From Chloroflexota bacterium (GTDB lineage Bacteria > Chloroflexota > UBA6077 > FW602-bin22 > JACPRP01), in contig JAMCWX010000032.1 of the NCBI GenBank assembly GCA_023480885.1, positions 1 to 43,586 of the forward strand: a stretch of DNA of 43,586 bases, read 5' to 3'. Position numbers and translations under genes: made by a program. The notes under the pieces are model-generated. The model saw only the letters and a program-made list of their open reading frames with translations. It searched no databases and was not told the DNA's origin. Positions 27,116 to 34,412 of this stretch are shown here, piece after piece; positions within the stretch are counted from its first letter, which is position 1; each line of letters starts with the position of its first letter.

Positions 27116-28267
27116 CTAGATCACTTCCTGGAGCACTTCGGTGATGTCCTTGACCTCGATGGCATCAGCATGATTCAGGACTACCCTGCTATCCTCAAAA
27201 TTGGTGATGCAATAGGGACAGGCAGTAACGAGCTCCTGAGCCCCATCCTCAACGGCCTCTTCCAGTCTGATGTTGGAGAATCTTTCATCCTTGGGCGTTT
27301 CCATCCAAATCCTGCCGCCGCCCATTCCGCAACACATGCTATCTTCGCGCGACTCATCAAACTCGATCAGATCCAAACCAGGTATGCTCTTCAATGCCTC
27401 TCGCGGTTCGTCATATATGCCATTATGTCGACCCAGATAACACGGATCGTGATACGCAACCTTCTTCTCATACTCCTTGGTGATCTGAAGTCTTCCCTTA
27501 TTAATGAGCTCGTATACATACTGGGAGATATGAACCACCTCGAAGTTCACCTTGAATTCGGAGTAATCGTTCTTGAAGGCGTGGTAGCAGTGAGGGGAAG
27601 AAACGACGATTTTCTTTACGCCATTTTCGACAAAAGTCTTGATGTTTTCCTTGGCCAGACGTTTGAATAATTCCTCGTTGCCTGTCTTCCGGATGCTCTC
27701 TCCACAGCAATTCTCCTTGGAGCCGAGTATCCCGTAATCCACCCCTGCCTTATTGAGGATCCTAGCTGTGGCTTGGGCTACCTTCTTCGTTCGCGGGTCA
27801 TAGCTGGCGTAACAGCAGGGGAAATACAGCACTTCCATCCCTTCGGTGAAGGGTTTCACAGACAGACCCTGTGCCCAATCTGCCCTCTTGTTTCGGTCTT
27901 CGTTGAAAGGGTTGCCCTGAGCCGTAAGGCCGGCGCTTATGCCCTTGACAAGCTGGACAGCGGCGGGGAAAACACCATATCCTGTCGCCATCCTGCGCAC
28001 GGCTACCATATCGTCTATCTGATTTACGCCCCTGGGGCAGCGCTGAGGGCACTTGCCGCAGGTGGTGCAACGCCAAATTTCTTCTGTTTCTATCTCGGTC
28101 AAGCCAAATGTAGCCTCGCGGATCAGCTTGCGCATACTGAACTTTGTGACCCTATTCCAGGGACAAACCGTATCGCATTTTCCGCATTGATAGCAGAATT
28201 TGACGGCGTCTCCACCTTTTTCTTTTATCTCATCTATTACCTCTTTGAAGGGGGCTACAGTTTCCAC
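27116..28267 (-). CDS. bamD: BamD: HdrD/GlpC-like iron-sulfur electron carrier
   Basis: 383 residues, ATG 28267, 31 bp after bamC. Two N-terminal [4Fe-4S] motifs (C25, C28, C31, C35; C67, C70, C73, C77) and two CCG domains: YFPCCYASYD ... KENCCGES, and YHDPCYLGRHN ... MCCGMGGG ... ACPYC. CCG domains bind the noncubane cluster of heterodisulfide reductases. Role by family: soluble relay between the HdrA-like BamE and the BamBC catalytic core. No membrane anchor is present, so the complex is probably cytoplasmic. All cluster ligands appear intact. Confidence 0.9.
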   Translation of the reverse strand: METVAPFKEVIDEIKEKGGDAVKFCYQCGKCDTVCPWNRVTKFSMRKLIREATFGLTEIETEEIWRCTTCGKCPQRCPRGVNQIDDMVAVRRMATGYGVFPAAVQLVKGISAGLTAQGNPFNEDRNKRADWAQGLSVKPFTEGMEVLYFPCCYASYDPRTKKVAQATARILNKAGVDYGILGSKENCCGESIRKTGNEELFKRLAKENIKTFVENGVKKIVVSSPHCYHAFKNDYSEFKVNFEVVHISQYVYELINKGRLQITKEYEKKVAYHDPCYLGRHNGIYDEPREALKSIPGLDLIEFDESREDSMCCGMGGGRIWMETPKDERFSNIRLEEAVEDGAQELVTACPYCITNFEDSRVVLNHADAIEVKDITEVLQEVI

Positions 28268-28298
28268 GATTTTAGTCCTCTTATCTTACGTTAACGTT

Positions 28299-28838
28299 CT
28301 AGCCCTTCTTTGACATTCGGGCAACGGTATCTACTACCCTCTGCAACCCATATTTGTCTATTATCGATTCCAGCCCTGTCTCGATCTCCTCCACCTTCAC
28401 ATCTTCTTCTACTTCCTCTTCCCTCACCTCATAAACCAGCGCATCGTTAATACACCACTGAACGCACAAGGGCTCTTCTTGTGGAGGGTCGTCTTCACAC
28501 ATATCGCATTTGAGGGGGAGGCCGGAATCGGGTTCGTGGAAAAGCGTCCTGGATGGGCATGCAGCCTTGCAGAGGCCGCACTCGTCGTATTCCTTTCCAT
28601 CAATCAAATATGTTTCTCTGCCCATACATTCGGCCGCGGTATACTGACCCGCGTATACAGGAACATATAAGTCTCTTAGTGGATCATACATCACCCGAAT
28701 ACGGGACCTTTCCGGGTTATTGCCGCTATACTTTGGCGCCGCGTGAAAGGCGGAGCATATTACCTCACATGCCCGGCACCCATTACACTTGTCGACATCG
28801 ATCTTGATTGACTTGATTGTCTTCTTAACTTTGCTCAT
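28299..28838 (-). CDS. bamC: BamC: polyferredoxin-like subunit of benzoyl-CoA reductase
   Basis: 179 residues; ATG 28838 lies inside the end of bamB (14-nt overlap) with GGGATCATAGGA as possible ribosome binding site, indicating translational coupling. Cluster motifs: C18, C21, C24, C28 (CNGCRACEVIC); ECGLCKAACP; CDMCEDDP followed by CVQWC. This is the DMSO-reductase-beta-type ferredoxin fold known for BamC, which forms the core heterodimer with BamB and feeds electrons to the tungsten site. The C-terminal 45 residues are acidic and helical (EEEVEEDVKVEEIETG). It has close relatives next to other AOR-family enzymes, so identity rests partly on context. Confidence 0.9.
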   Translation of the reverse strand: MSKVKKTIKSIKIDVDKCNGCRACEVICSAFHAAPKYSGNNPERSRIRVMYDPLRDLYVPVYAGQYTAAECMGRETYLIDGKEYDECGLCKAACPSRTLFHEPDSGLPLKCDMCEDDPPQEEPLCVQWCINDALVYEVREEEVEEDVKVEEIETGLESIIDKYGLQRVVDTVARMSKKG

Positions 28839-30792
28839 TTCCTATGATCCCTCTTTGTGCCAAGTCTTCGGCAACGTAGCCAAGGTCCAACCCGTGCAAC
28901 GTCTCTTCGGTAGGAATGCCCTGATTATCCCAGCCCCTGAATTTGTAATACGCGTCCAGGAGCGCTTCTTCGAGCTCAGGAAACCTTCTCTTCCAATGGT
29001 CTTCTGGTGGCTTCTCATCCGCTCGCCTCAAGCCTCTTCGCACATTAACGGCTCTAATCAGATTTCGGTTCCTCTTGTACACTTCGTTGAGTCCAGCTTC
29101 ATCCATATCGATCCCCGTCGCTGCTGAGATGAAAGACGGGTAATTGTGAATATGATATGGTGGCTTCAGAGGGAATGATGACAGGCCGGCGCACACCCCG
29201 AGAGCGTCATCGATGTAATGCATCTTCTCCTGCCAGTCAACAATATCGACGGACATATCAACCGTAGGGTAATATGGATTTGAGCGCTCTCCGCGTGGCT
29301 CCCAGTCCAGCAAATACTTCTTGAACTTCTCATCAGGAACATGGATCCAATCCTTGACGAACGCTTCTCTCTCCTCCATCGTAGGGAAAGGCGCCTGAGG
29401 GAACTGGCCTTCAATCTGAGTGATGTTCGATTTCTCGCCGGTAGCATACATTAGGAAATAGACAGGATTCAGCATGCCAAGCTTGAGAGGCAGTTGCTCA
29501 TGTTTCTTAATGGTATTATGCGCATACTCTTCTGCGCCGTTGCCGATCTGTTTAGCCGCCCAATATGTGCCATTGGCCAGCACATCGCCGATCCCTTCTC
29601 GCCGAACAATTCTATCGAGTAACCAGTAAAATCTCCCCTCGTTATCGGACGGACATCCCGCAAAATCCGCGTCTGTCAAAATGCCGGCTTCATAAAGCTC
29701 GACGGCGAAGGCCATAGTCTGCGGGGTCGAGTATCCGTCTACGCCATACTCTGTGGCGCGTTGAGCGATTCTGAATCCAAAATCCAGGTCTGAAAAGGCC
29801 GCCATAGTATAAGTGAGCTTCGAGAAGCATTTCATCATGTAGGTTGAAAGTCCCGGGACAGAGACTATTGCCCCGCATTTCATAGGGCAGTTATAGCAGC
29901 TTATCAACCGCTTCCGCACAGCCTCCTGGGTCTCTCTCCACTTCTCTTCGACTTCCTTGGTCCAAAAATCCTTTCGCCGAACGCGGGAATTCCCCCACAT
30001 AAAATTCGTGGTGTGCCATTCCTCATCAACTTCTCTCATCTCTTGCGGTGAGCCGATCCCCTTCAGAATGGTCATCACCCCTGGAATAGGATTTTGCTCT
30101 CGGACCTGAATATATTTCAGCAGGTCGTTGACCAGCCCGATGAACTCGGCTGGTCGGGCGATATTGATGTCCTTCGTTCCACGAACGGCGATCGCCTTTA
30201 TCCCTTTGTCTCCCATAACGGCGCCTAGTCCGAGGCGACTGGCACTGGACCTACTATGCTCGATGGAAGCCATATAGACCTTGTTTTCACCGGCCAGGCC
30301 AATAGCAGCAACCTGGGCTTTCGGCTCCTTCAGCTCCCTCTTAATGAAGTCTGCAGTTTCAACAGCGCCTTTACCCGCCAAATGAGACGCGTCACGTATT
30401 TCCACTTTGTCGTTGTTTATCCATAAATAAACCAGACTGGGAGACTTGCCTCGAATGATCACTTTGTCATAACCGGCATACTTCAATTCTGGAGCAAAGA
30501 ATCCCCCCATCATTGAATAACCCATTAGCAAAGTCTGAGGAGAAATGGTGGAAACAATGGTGCGATTAGCGCCAACAGCGGGGGTACCACCTAGCAGACC
30601 GCTGCTAAAAACGAGGAGATTATCAGGAGAAAACGGTTCAGTTTCAGGGGGGACCCTATCCCATAATATCTTGGCGTTCGTGCCTAGACCCCCCAGATGA
30701 AGTTCGGCTAATCTTGGGTCAGTCTCTACCCTCTCAATATTTCCCCGCGATAGATCGATTTCTAAATTATACCCTGTCTCTGCGTACCTCAT
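28825..30792 (-). CDS. bamB: BamB: tungsten-containing catalytic subunit of class II benzoyl-CoA reductase (AOR family)
   Basis: 655 residues; ATG 30792 after GAGAGGGG. AOR-type N-terminus (RYAETGYNLEIDLSRGNIER, VFSSGLLGGTPAVGANRTIV), central SRLGLGAVMGDKGIKAIAVR binding the pterin, and [4Fe-4S] ligands C299, C302, C306 (CYNCPMKC) and C534 (GVCAG), spaced as in the family. Known for BamB: ATP-independent reduction of benzoyl-CoA to cyclohexa-1,5-diene-1-carbonyl-CoA at a W-bis-metallopterin. Identity as BamB rather than another AOR rests on the neighbours bamC, D, E, F, had and bamA. It is first in the operon, about 190 nt after the predicted transcription start. Ring versus aldehyde substrate cannot be proved from sequence alone. 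Confidence 0.88.
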   Translation of the reverse strand: MRYAETGYNLEIDLSRGNIERVETDPRLAELHLGGLGTNAKILWDRVPPETEPFSPDNLLVFSSGLLGGTPAVGANRTIVSTISPQTLLMGYSMMGGFFAPELKYAGYDKVIIRGKSPSLVYLWINNDKVEIRDASHLAGKGAVETADFIKRELKEPKAQVAAIGLAGENKVYMASIEHSRSSASRLGLGAVMGDKGIKAIAVRGTKDINIARPAEFIGLVNDLLKYIQVREQNPIPGVMTILKGIGSPQEMREVDEEWHTTNFMWGNSRVRRKDFWTKEVEEKWRETQEAVRKRLISCYNCPMKCGAIVSVPGLSTYMMKCFSKLTYTMAAFSDLDFGFRIAQRATEYGVDGYSTPQTMAFAVELYEAGILTDADFAGCPSDNEGRFYWLLDRIVRREGIGDVLANGTYWAAKQIGNGAEEYAHNTIKKHEQLPLKLGMLNPVYFLMYATGEKSNITQIEGQFPQAPFPTMEEREAFVKDWIHVPDEKFKKYLLDWEPRGERSNPYYPTVDMSVDIVDWQEKMHYIDDALGVCAGLSSFPLKPPYHIHNYPSFISAATGIDMDEAGLNEVYKRNRNLIRAVNVRRGLRRADEKPPEDHWKRRFPELEEALLDAYYKFRGWDNQGIPTEETLHGLDLGYVAEDLAQRGIIGNEQS

Positions 30793-30981
30793 TGTGAGCC
30801 CCTCTCAGTATCTGCCCTCTTCTCTTGGTTTCAGAATTCCCAGGCCACTTGGTCACCACCTTCAGCGCTACCGCATTGGCAACCGAGAAATCAGATGCAC
30901 AACCCAACCACATAACCGACGGAGAAAAGCGATGTAGCCCAAAACGTATAGCGAAATCTCGTACGTCGTCACGATTACGAC
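30793..30981 (-). other. Long 5' leader of the bam operon
   Basis: From the predicted start near 30981 to the bamB ATG there are about 190 nt without a gene. Its first part is the operator-like element. The rest shows no riboswitch I can name (I looked for and did not find a clear molybdenum/tungsten-cofactor motif) and no terminator with a T-run. Confidence 0.4.
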
Positions 30982-31093
30982 ATATGCATTATAAGACCGC
31001 TAATGAGCGTTGTCAATAGGGTAACCATGTTGACAGCCAAAGGAATAGCTAGTAGAATCAATATGTCGCACCTAAGACGGCATACGATATTTC
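30953..31093. promoter_or_regulatory. Mirror-symmetric divergent promoter and operator region of bamB and paaX
   Basis: Leftward promoter: TTGACA (31016-31011), 17-bp spacer, TATAAT (30993-30988). Rightward promoter: TTGACA (31030-31035), 17-bp spacer, TAGAAT (31053-31058). The two -35 boxes form an inverted repeat centred at 31023. Exactly two bases after each -10 begins a 33-bp element (30985-30953 minus; 31061-31093 plus): ATATGTCG, seven variable bases, GACGRCRTACGA, one base, ATTTC, with 24 of 33 bases identical. The elements cover both predicted transcription starts, as expected for repressor sites. PaaX is the likely binder (inference). Confidence 0.8.
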
Positions 31094-31114
31094 AATATAT
31101 ACGGGTGGACATCG

Positions 31115-31978
31115 TTGGGTCGTAACTCCGTTGTCGGCCCCCAGTCCATGCTTTTTACCCTCTACGGGGACTACATACTTCATCGAGGGGGCGAAGTGTG
31201 GGTTGGGACGCTCATAAGGGTCCTTATCGAGTTTGGTCTCTCAGAGCAAGCCATCCGGTCGGCCCTTTCGCGGATGTCGCGGAATGGCTGGTTGAACGTC
31301 GAGCGGGTCGGCAAAAAGCCCTACTATTCGCTGACTTCCAAAGGCAAGCGGCTGCTCAGCGAGGGCGCACAGCTTATCTACCACGGCAGGCACGACCATT
31401 GGGATGGCAAATGGCATCTCCTGACCTATTCGATCCCCGAGGGAATGCGGGACGTCAGGAATCGCCTGCGCAAGGAATTGAGCTGGCTTGGCTACGGCAT
31501 GCTCAGCAACGCGACCTGGATGTGCCCACGCGACGTGAATCCGCAGCTTAAGAGCCTCATCGATACGCTGAACATCGGGCAATTCGTCGAGACTTTCACC
31601 GCTACCCACAATGGCTTCTCTGAAGGCAAGGAATTGGTTGCCCGCTGCTGGGATCTCGATTCCATTAACAAAGAGTATGCCAAGTTCCTCGATAAATACA
31701 GGCCGCGCGTGGAGACGTACCTGGAGAGACAGAGGAATGGCAATCCGCTCGAAGCCAGCGAATGTTTCGTCGAGCGCTTCATGCTCATCCACGAGTACCG
31801 CAAGTTTCCCTTCATCGATCCTGAATTGCCGATAGAACTACTGCCTGATGGCTGGCTAGGAGGTGAGGCCGCGTCCTTGTTCCGGGAATACCACAGATTG
31901 CTGGCTGACAAAGCTAACCAGTTCTTCGACGCTGTGTTCGAGAAAGCTCCTCTAGGAGGTGATGGCTGGAAGAAATAA
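31115..31978 (+). CDS. paaX: PaaX-family transcriptional repressor
   Basis: 287 residues; TTG 31115 about 50 nt after the predicted start site with a weak GGTGG motif; ATG 31148 is a fallback. N-terminal winged helix: PQSMLFTLYGDYILHRGGEV, FGLSEQAIRSALSRMSRNGW, then GKKPYYSLTSKGKRLL. The central domain begins WDGKWHLLTYSIPEGMRDVR; the C-terminal domain contains FVERFMLIHEYRKFPFIDPE. Known: PaaX represses phenylacetate genes and is released by phenylacetyl-CoA. Here it is divergent to bamB and only 64 bp ahead of bamA, with no phenylacetate genes nearby, so it probably senses benzoyl-CoA or a later CoA thioester (inference) and represses both directions. Confidence 0.87.
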   Translation: MGRNSVVGPQSMLFTLYGDYILHRGGEVWVGTLIRVLIEFGLSEQAIRSALSRMSRNGWLNVERVGKKPYYSLTSKGKRLLSEGAQLIYHGRHDHWDGKWHLLTYSIPEGMRDVRNRLRKELSWLGYGMLSNATWMCPRDVNPQLKSLIDTLNIGQFVETFTATHNGFSEGKELVARCWDLDSINKEYAKFLDKYRPRVETYLERQRNGNPLEASECFVERFMLIHEYRKFPFIDPELPIELLPDGWLGGEAASLFREYHRLLADKANQFFDAVFEKAPLGGDGWKK

Positions 31979-32042
31979 TCGACCCCTTATTTCAAGATCC
32001 AAGAAATATGATTTCCAAATTCAAATACAGGAGGAAAGATAG

Positions 32043-33176
32043 ATGTCACTGGATTGGCTCCCCAGAGAGGGCGGCGTCAAAGACCACAACCTCTGGGGCA
32101 TGGAGCACTTCGGCACCACGCCCCCGTGTACCATGTACGAGGAGAAACCTATCATCGACCCCACGGGCAAGCCGGTTGACGGCCTCTTCAGCGCCTGGAT
32201 AACGCTGAACAACCCGGCACAATACAACTCCTACACCACCGAGATGGTCAAGGGCGTGATCGCCGGCTTCAACCGCGCGCAGGCCAACCGACGGGTCGTC
32301 GCGGTGGTCTTCACGGGCGCCGGCTCGGACGCATTCTGCACCGGCGGCAACACCAAGGAGTACTCCGAGTACTACTCCACCAAGCCCATGGAGTACGCGC
32401 AGTATATGGAGCTCTTCAACGCCATGGTTGACTCGATCCTGATGTGCCAGAAGCCGGTCATCCGCCGCATCAACGGTATGAGCGTAGCCGGCGGACAGGA
32501 AATTGGCGGCGCCTGCGATATCGCCATCGCCTCCGACCTGGCCATCTTCGGACAGGCCGGCCCCAGGCACGGCTCCGCGCCCGTGGGCGGCTCCACCGAC
32601 TTCCTCCCCTGGGCTCTCACCATCGAGGACGCCATGTGGAACTGCGTCTCCTGTGAGTTGTGGAGCGCCTACAAGATGCACCGCAAGAACTACCTGAGCA
32701 AGGTGGTCCCCGTCCTCAAGCAGGGTGACAAGTTCATTCGCAACCCACAGGTCATCACCAGTGACTGGCTGCGCGACGGCGAGATTGTCTACGGCGAGTT
32801 CCTCACTGGTCCCGACGCCAAAGCCGCCCGCGACCTGGTGAAGACCCTCCAGGTGGATTTCAGCCTCCTGGACGCCGAGGTGAACAAGATATTGTGGACG
32901 TTCACCAACCTCTTCGAGGGCTGCCTGATGAAGTCTATCATCGGCATCCGCCAAAAGAAGAAGGACTACTGGGACCAGAATAAGAACGACCACCTGTACT
33001 GGCTGGCGGTCAACATGATGGGCGAGGCATTCCTGGGCTTCGGTGCCTTCAACACCAAGAAGATCACCGGCAAGGACACTATCGACTTCATACAGTACCG
33101 CAAGATGGTTGCCGAGGGCCATCCTGTGAACGAAGAGCTGTTCGAGGCCGTCCTGGGCAAGCCATTGCCAAAGTAG
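32043..33176 (+). CDS. bamA: 6-oxocyclohex-1-ene-1-carbonyl-CoA hydrolase (BamA)
   Basis: 377 residues; ATG 32043, eight bases after AGGAGG. Crotonase fold: MSLDWLPREGGVKDHNLWGM at the N-terminus, FTGAGSDAFCTGGNTKEYSE, INGMSVAGGQEIGGACDIAI, GQAGPRHGSAPVGGSTDFLP and IGIRQKKKDYWDQNKNDHLY. Length and text match BamA/Oah, the marker enzyme of anaerobic aromatic degradation, which adds water to the ring and cleaves the C-C bond to give 3-hydroxypimelyl-CoA. Substrate is delivered by Had. Third codon positions are strongly C/G compared with the bamB-F operon, suggesting high expression or separate origin; this bias also keeps a long antisense frame open. Probably co-transcribed with paaX; the terminator is at 33201. 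Confidence 0.93.
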   Translation: MSLDWLPREGGVKDHNLWGMEHFGTTPPCTMYEEKPIIDPTGKPVDGLFSAWITLNNPAQYNSYTTEMVKGVIAGFNRAQANRRVVAVVFTGAGSDAFCTGGNTKEYSEYYSTKPMEYAQYMELFNAMVDSILMCQKPVIRRINGMSVAGGQEIGGACDIAIASDLAIFGQAGPRHGSAPVGGSTDFLPWALTIEDAMWNCVSCELWSAYKMHRKNYLSKVVPVLKQGDKFIRNPQVITSDWLRDGEIVYGEFLTGPDAKAARDLVKTLQVDFSLLDAEVNKILWTFTNLFEGCLMKSIIGIRQKKKDYWDQNKNDHLYWLAVNMMGEAFLGFGAFNTKKITGKDTIDFIQYRKMVAEGHPVNEELFEAVLGKPLPK

Positions 33177-33200
33177 CCAGACCCTCCATTCGTCTGATAA

Positions 33201-33236
33201 GAAGCCCCGGAGCTTTCGCCCCGGGGCTTCATTCTT
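33201..33236 (+). terminator. Terminator downstream of bamA
   Basis: Ten-bp stem GAAGCCCCGG / CCGGGGCTTC (33201-33210 with 33221-33230) and loop of ten bases, followed by ATTCTT. It lies 25 bp after the bamA stop codon. Confidence 0.8.
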
Positions 33237-33379
33237 GCCTGACAACGCCTTGGATGACAATCAGCATTCTCGGATCCGCTGAACCACAGGAGCCAATGCG
33301 CCGAATCATATCACAACGATAGCGTGTGGCTGCCACCGCCGATGTCGACGGTCTTTGGGTGTCGACAGCTAACCCTGTG

Positions 33380-33409
33380 TTGAAAAACCAAGTCAGAATC
33401 GGCTATAAT
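33380..33409 (+). promoter_or_regulatory. Promoter of the tRNA-Pro gene
   Basis: TTGAAA (33380-33385), 18-bp spacer, perfect TATAAT (33404-33409). The mature tRNA begins nine bases after the -10 box. Confidence 0.8.
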
Positions 33410-33417
33410 ATCTTTCA

Positions 33418-33492
33418 CGGGGCGTAGCGCAGCTTGGTTAGCGCGCAGCGTTCGGGACGCTGAGGTCGGTGGTTCAAATCCACTCGCCCCGA
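33418..33492 (+). tRNA. tRNA-Pro, anticodon CGG
   Basis: Complete cloverleaf. Acceptor CGGGGCG/CGCCCCG has seven pairs, D-stem GCGC/GCGC, anticodon stem CAGCG/CGCTG with loop TTCGGGA (anticodon CGG at positions 34-36, reading CCG codons). The variable loop has five bases, T-stem GGTGG/CCACT with loop TTCAAAT, and discriminator A at 33492. CCA is not encoded. It has its own promoter and terminator. Confidence 0.95.
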
Positions 33493-33497
33493 CTATG

Positions 33498-33535
33498 GCT
33501 CCTTGGGTGTTTTGCTCAAGGAGCTGTTTGTTATT
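33498..33535 (+). terminator. Terminator downstream of tRNA-Pro
   Basis: Stem GCTCCTTG (33498-33505) pairs with CAAGGAGC (33517-33524) around an 11-nt loop and is followed by TGTTTGTTATT. It begins six bases after the tRNA 3' end. Confidence 0.8.
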
Positions 33536-34081
33536 CATAACCCCGAAGAGCAGACATTATATCATCCCCTCGGAAGGGCGGCCCTAAATCCTAGTCTCGC
33601 CCTTTTGGTCTCACCTGGGGGTGAAGTGAAAGTTACAATTTCGGAATGTGGCTCAATGCAAATGTTGAGGAAAGCTTCATATTGCCTCGTTAGAGTGTAT
33701 TGACGAAGTCTCGCCTCACTAACTCTGGGGGGAAGCGCACAGCATTTGTAATCGAAAGGCCACGAGAATGAAGTCCTTTCGCCTGACGCGTTGCTCTGTT
33801 CTATATTCATACGCCTTATACTGCAGGGGCTAATAGCATCCAAGCATGCGGATAATTCCCTTGGGCGATCACGAGTAGGAATGATGATCGAGAACTGCTG
33901 GCGATGTGCTACCCCCCTCGGTTGTGCTCGCTAACCCGCATGTCAACCTGAGTATTTTGCGCACTCCCGCCTCGGCCAGTTCGTCGGCGCTTAGCCAAGC
34001 GTGATAGACGTGAGATCGTCAGCAACGATATTATGGCCTTAGTTTAGACTAACTGCGGGGCACTAAAGGAAAGTGAAAAAG
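33536..34081. other. Gene-poor stretch after tRNA-Pro
   Basis: About 550 bases with only short frames of unlikely composition on both strands. I found no transposase, integrase or attachment-site duplication of the tRNA 3' end. It may be decayed DNA. Confidence 0.4.
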
Positions 34082-34222
34082 ATGGACTGTACGGCTAAAA
34101 ATACTGCAATTCTTGGTGTATACGGTTCACGAACCAAGAAGCAGACCGAACAAGGATCGATTCTGGATACAGAAATTGGCCTTTGTAGAAGACTTTCGAC
34201 ATTCGTTGGCTCGAGTGCTTGA
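34082..34222 (+). pseudogene. Possible remnant of a general-stress-protein-17M-like gene
   Basis: ATG 34082 after AAAGGAAAG encodes 46 residues. Only the start (NTAILGVYGSRTKKQTEQG) resembles the first strand and helix of YflT/GSP17M-like proteins (IGVYxxRxxAExAVDxL). The text afterwards does not, so the gene is probably truncated by a frameshift. It may also be a chance frame. Confidence 0.25.
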
Positions 34223-34412
34223 CGATGCGCTACAAGCCAAGTATAATCCCCGCAGCATTACTGGCCACCGTGGACAAGGAGGTGATGCACGCCCAAGACT
34301 TCCCTGAGAGCATCCACCTTTTCGGTGGGAAGAACGTCGTAACGTTGAAAGTCGTTCCGCAAGAAACAGCATCACACGAAGGTACGGGGTTATTACTCAA
34401 GGAGGGATTTGA

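Noticed and set aside
30793-30981. Molybdenum/tungsten cofactor riboswitch before bamB
   Set aside because: Expected because BamB needs the cofactor, but I could not match the conserved motif by eye; left as an open leader.
32046-33260. 404-codon leftward frame opposite bamA
   Set aside because: It mirrors a strongly C/G-ending codon pattern of bamA. Its text has no family similarity and no ribosome binding site.
33418-34081. Integrated element at the tRNA-Pro 3' end
   Set aside because: No integrase and no duplicated tRNA end were found in the following sequence; the tRNA keeps its own terminator.
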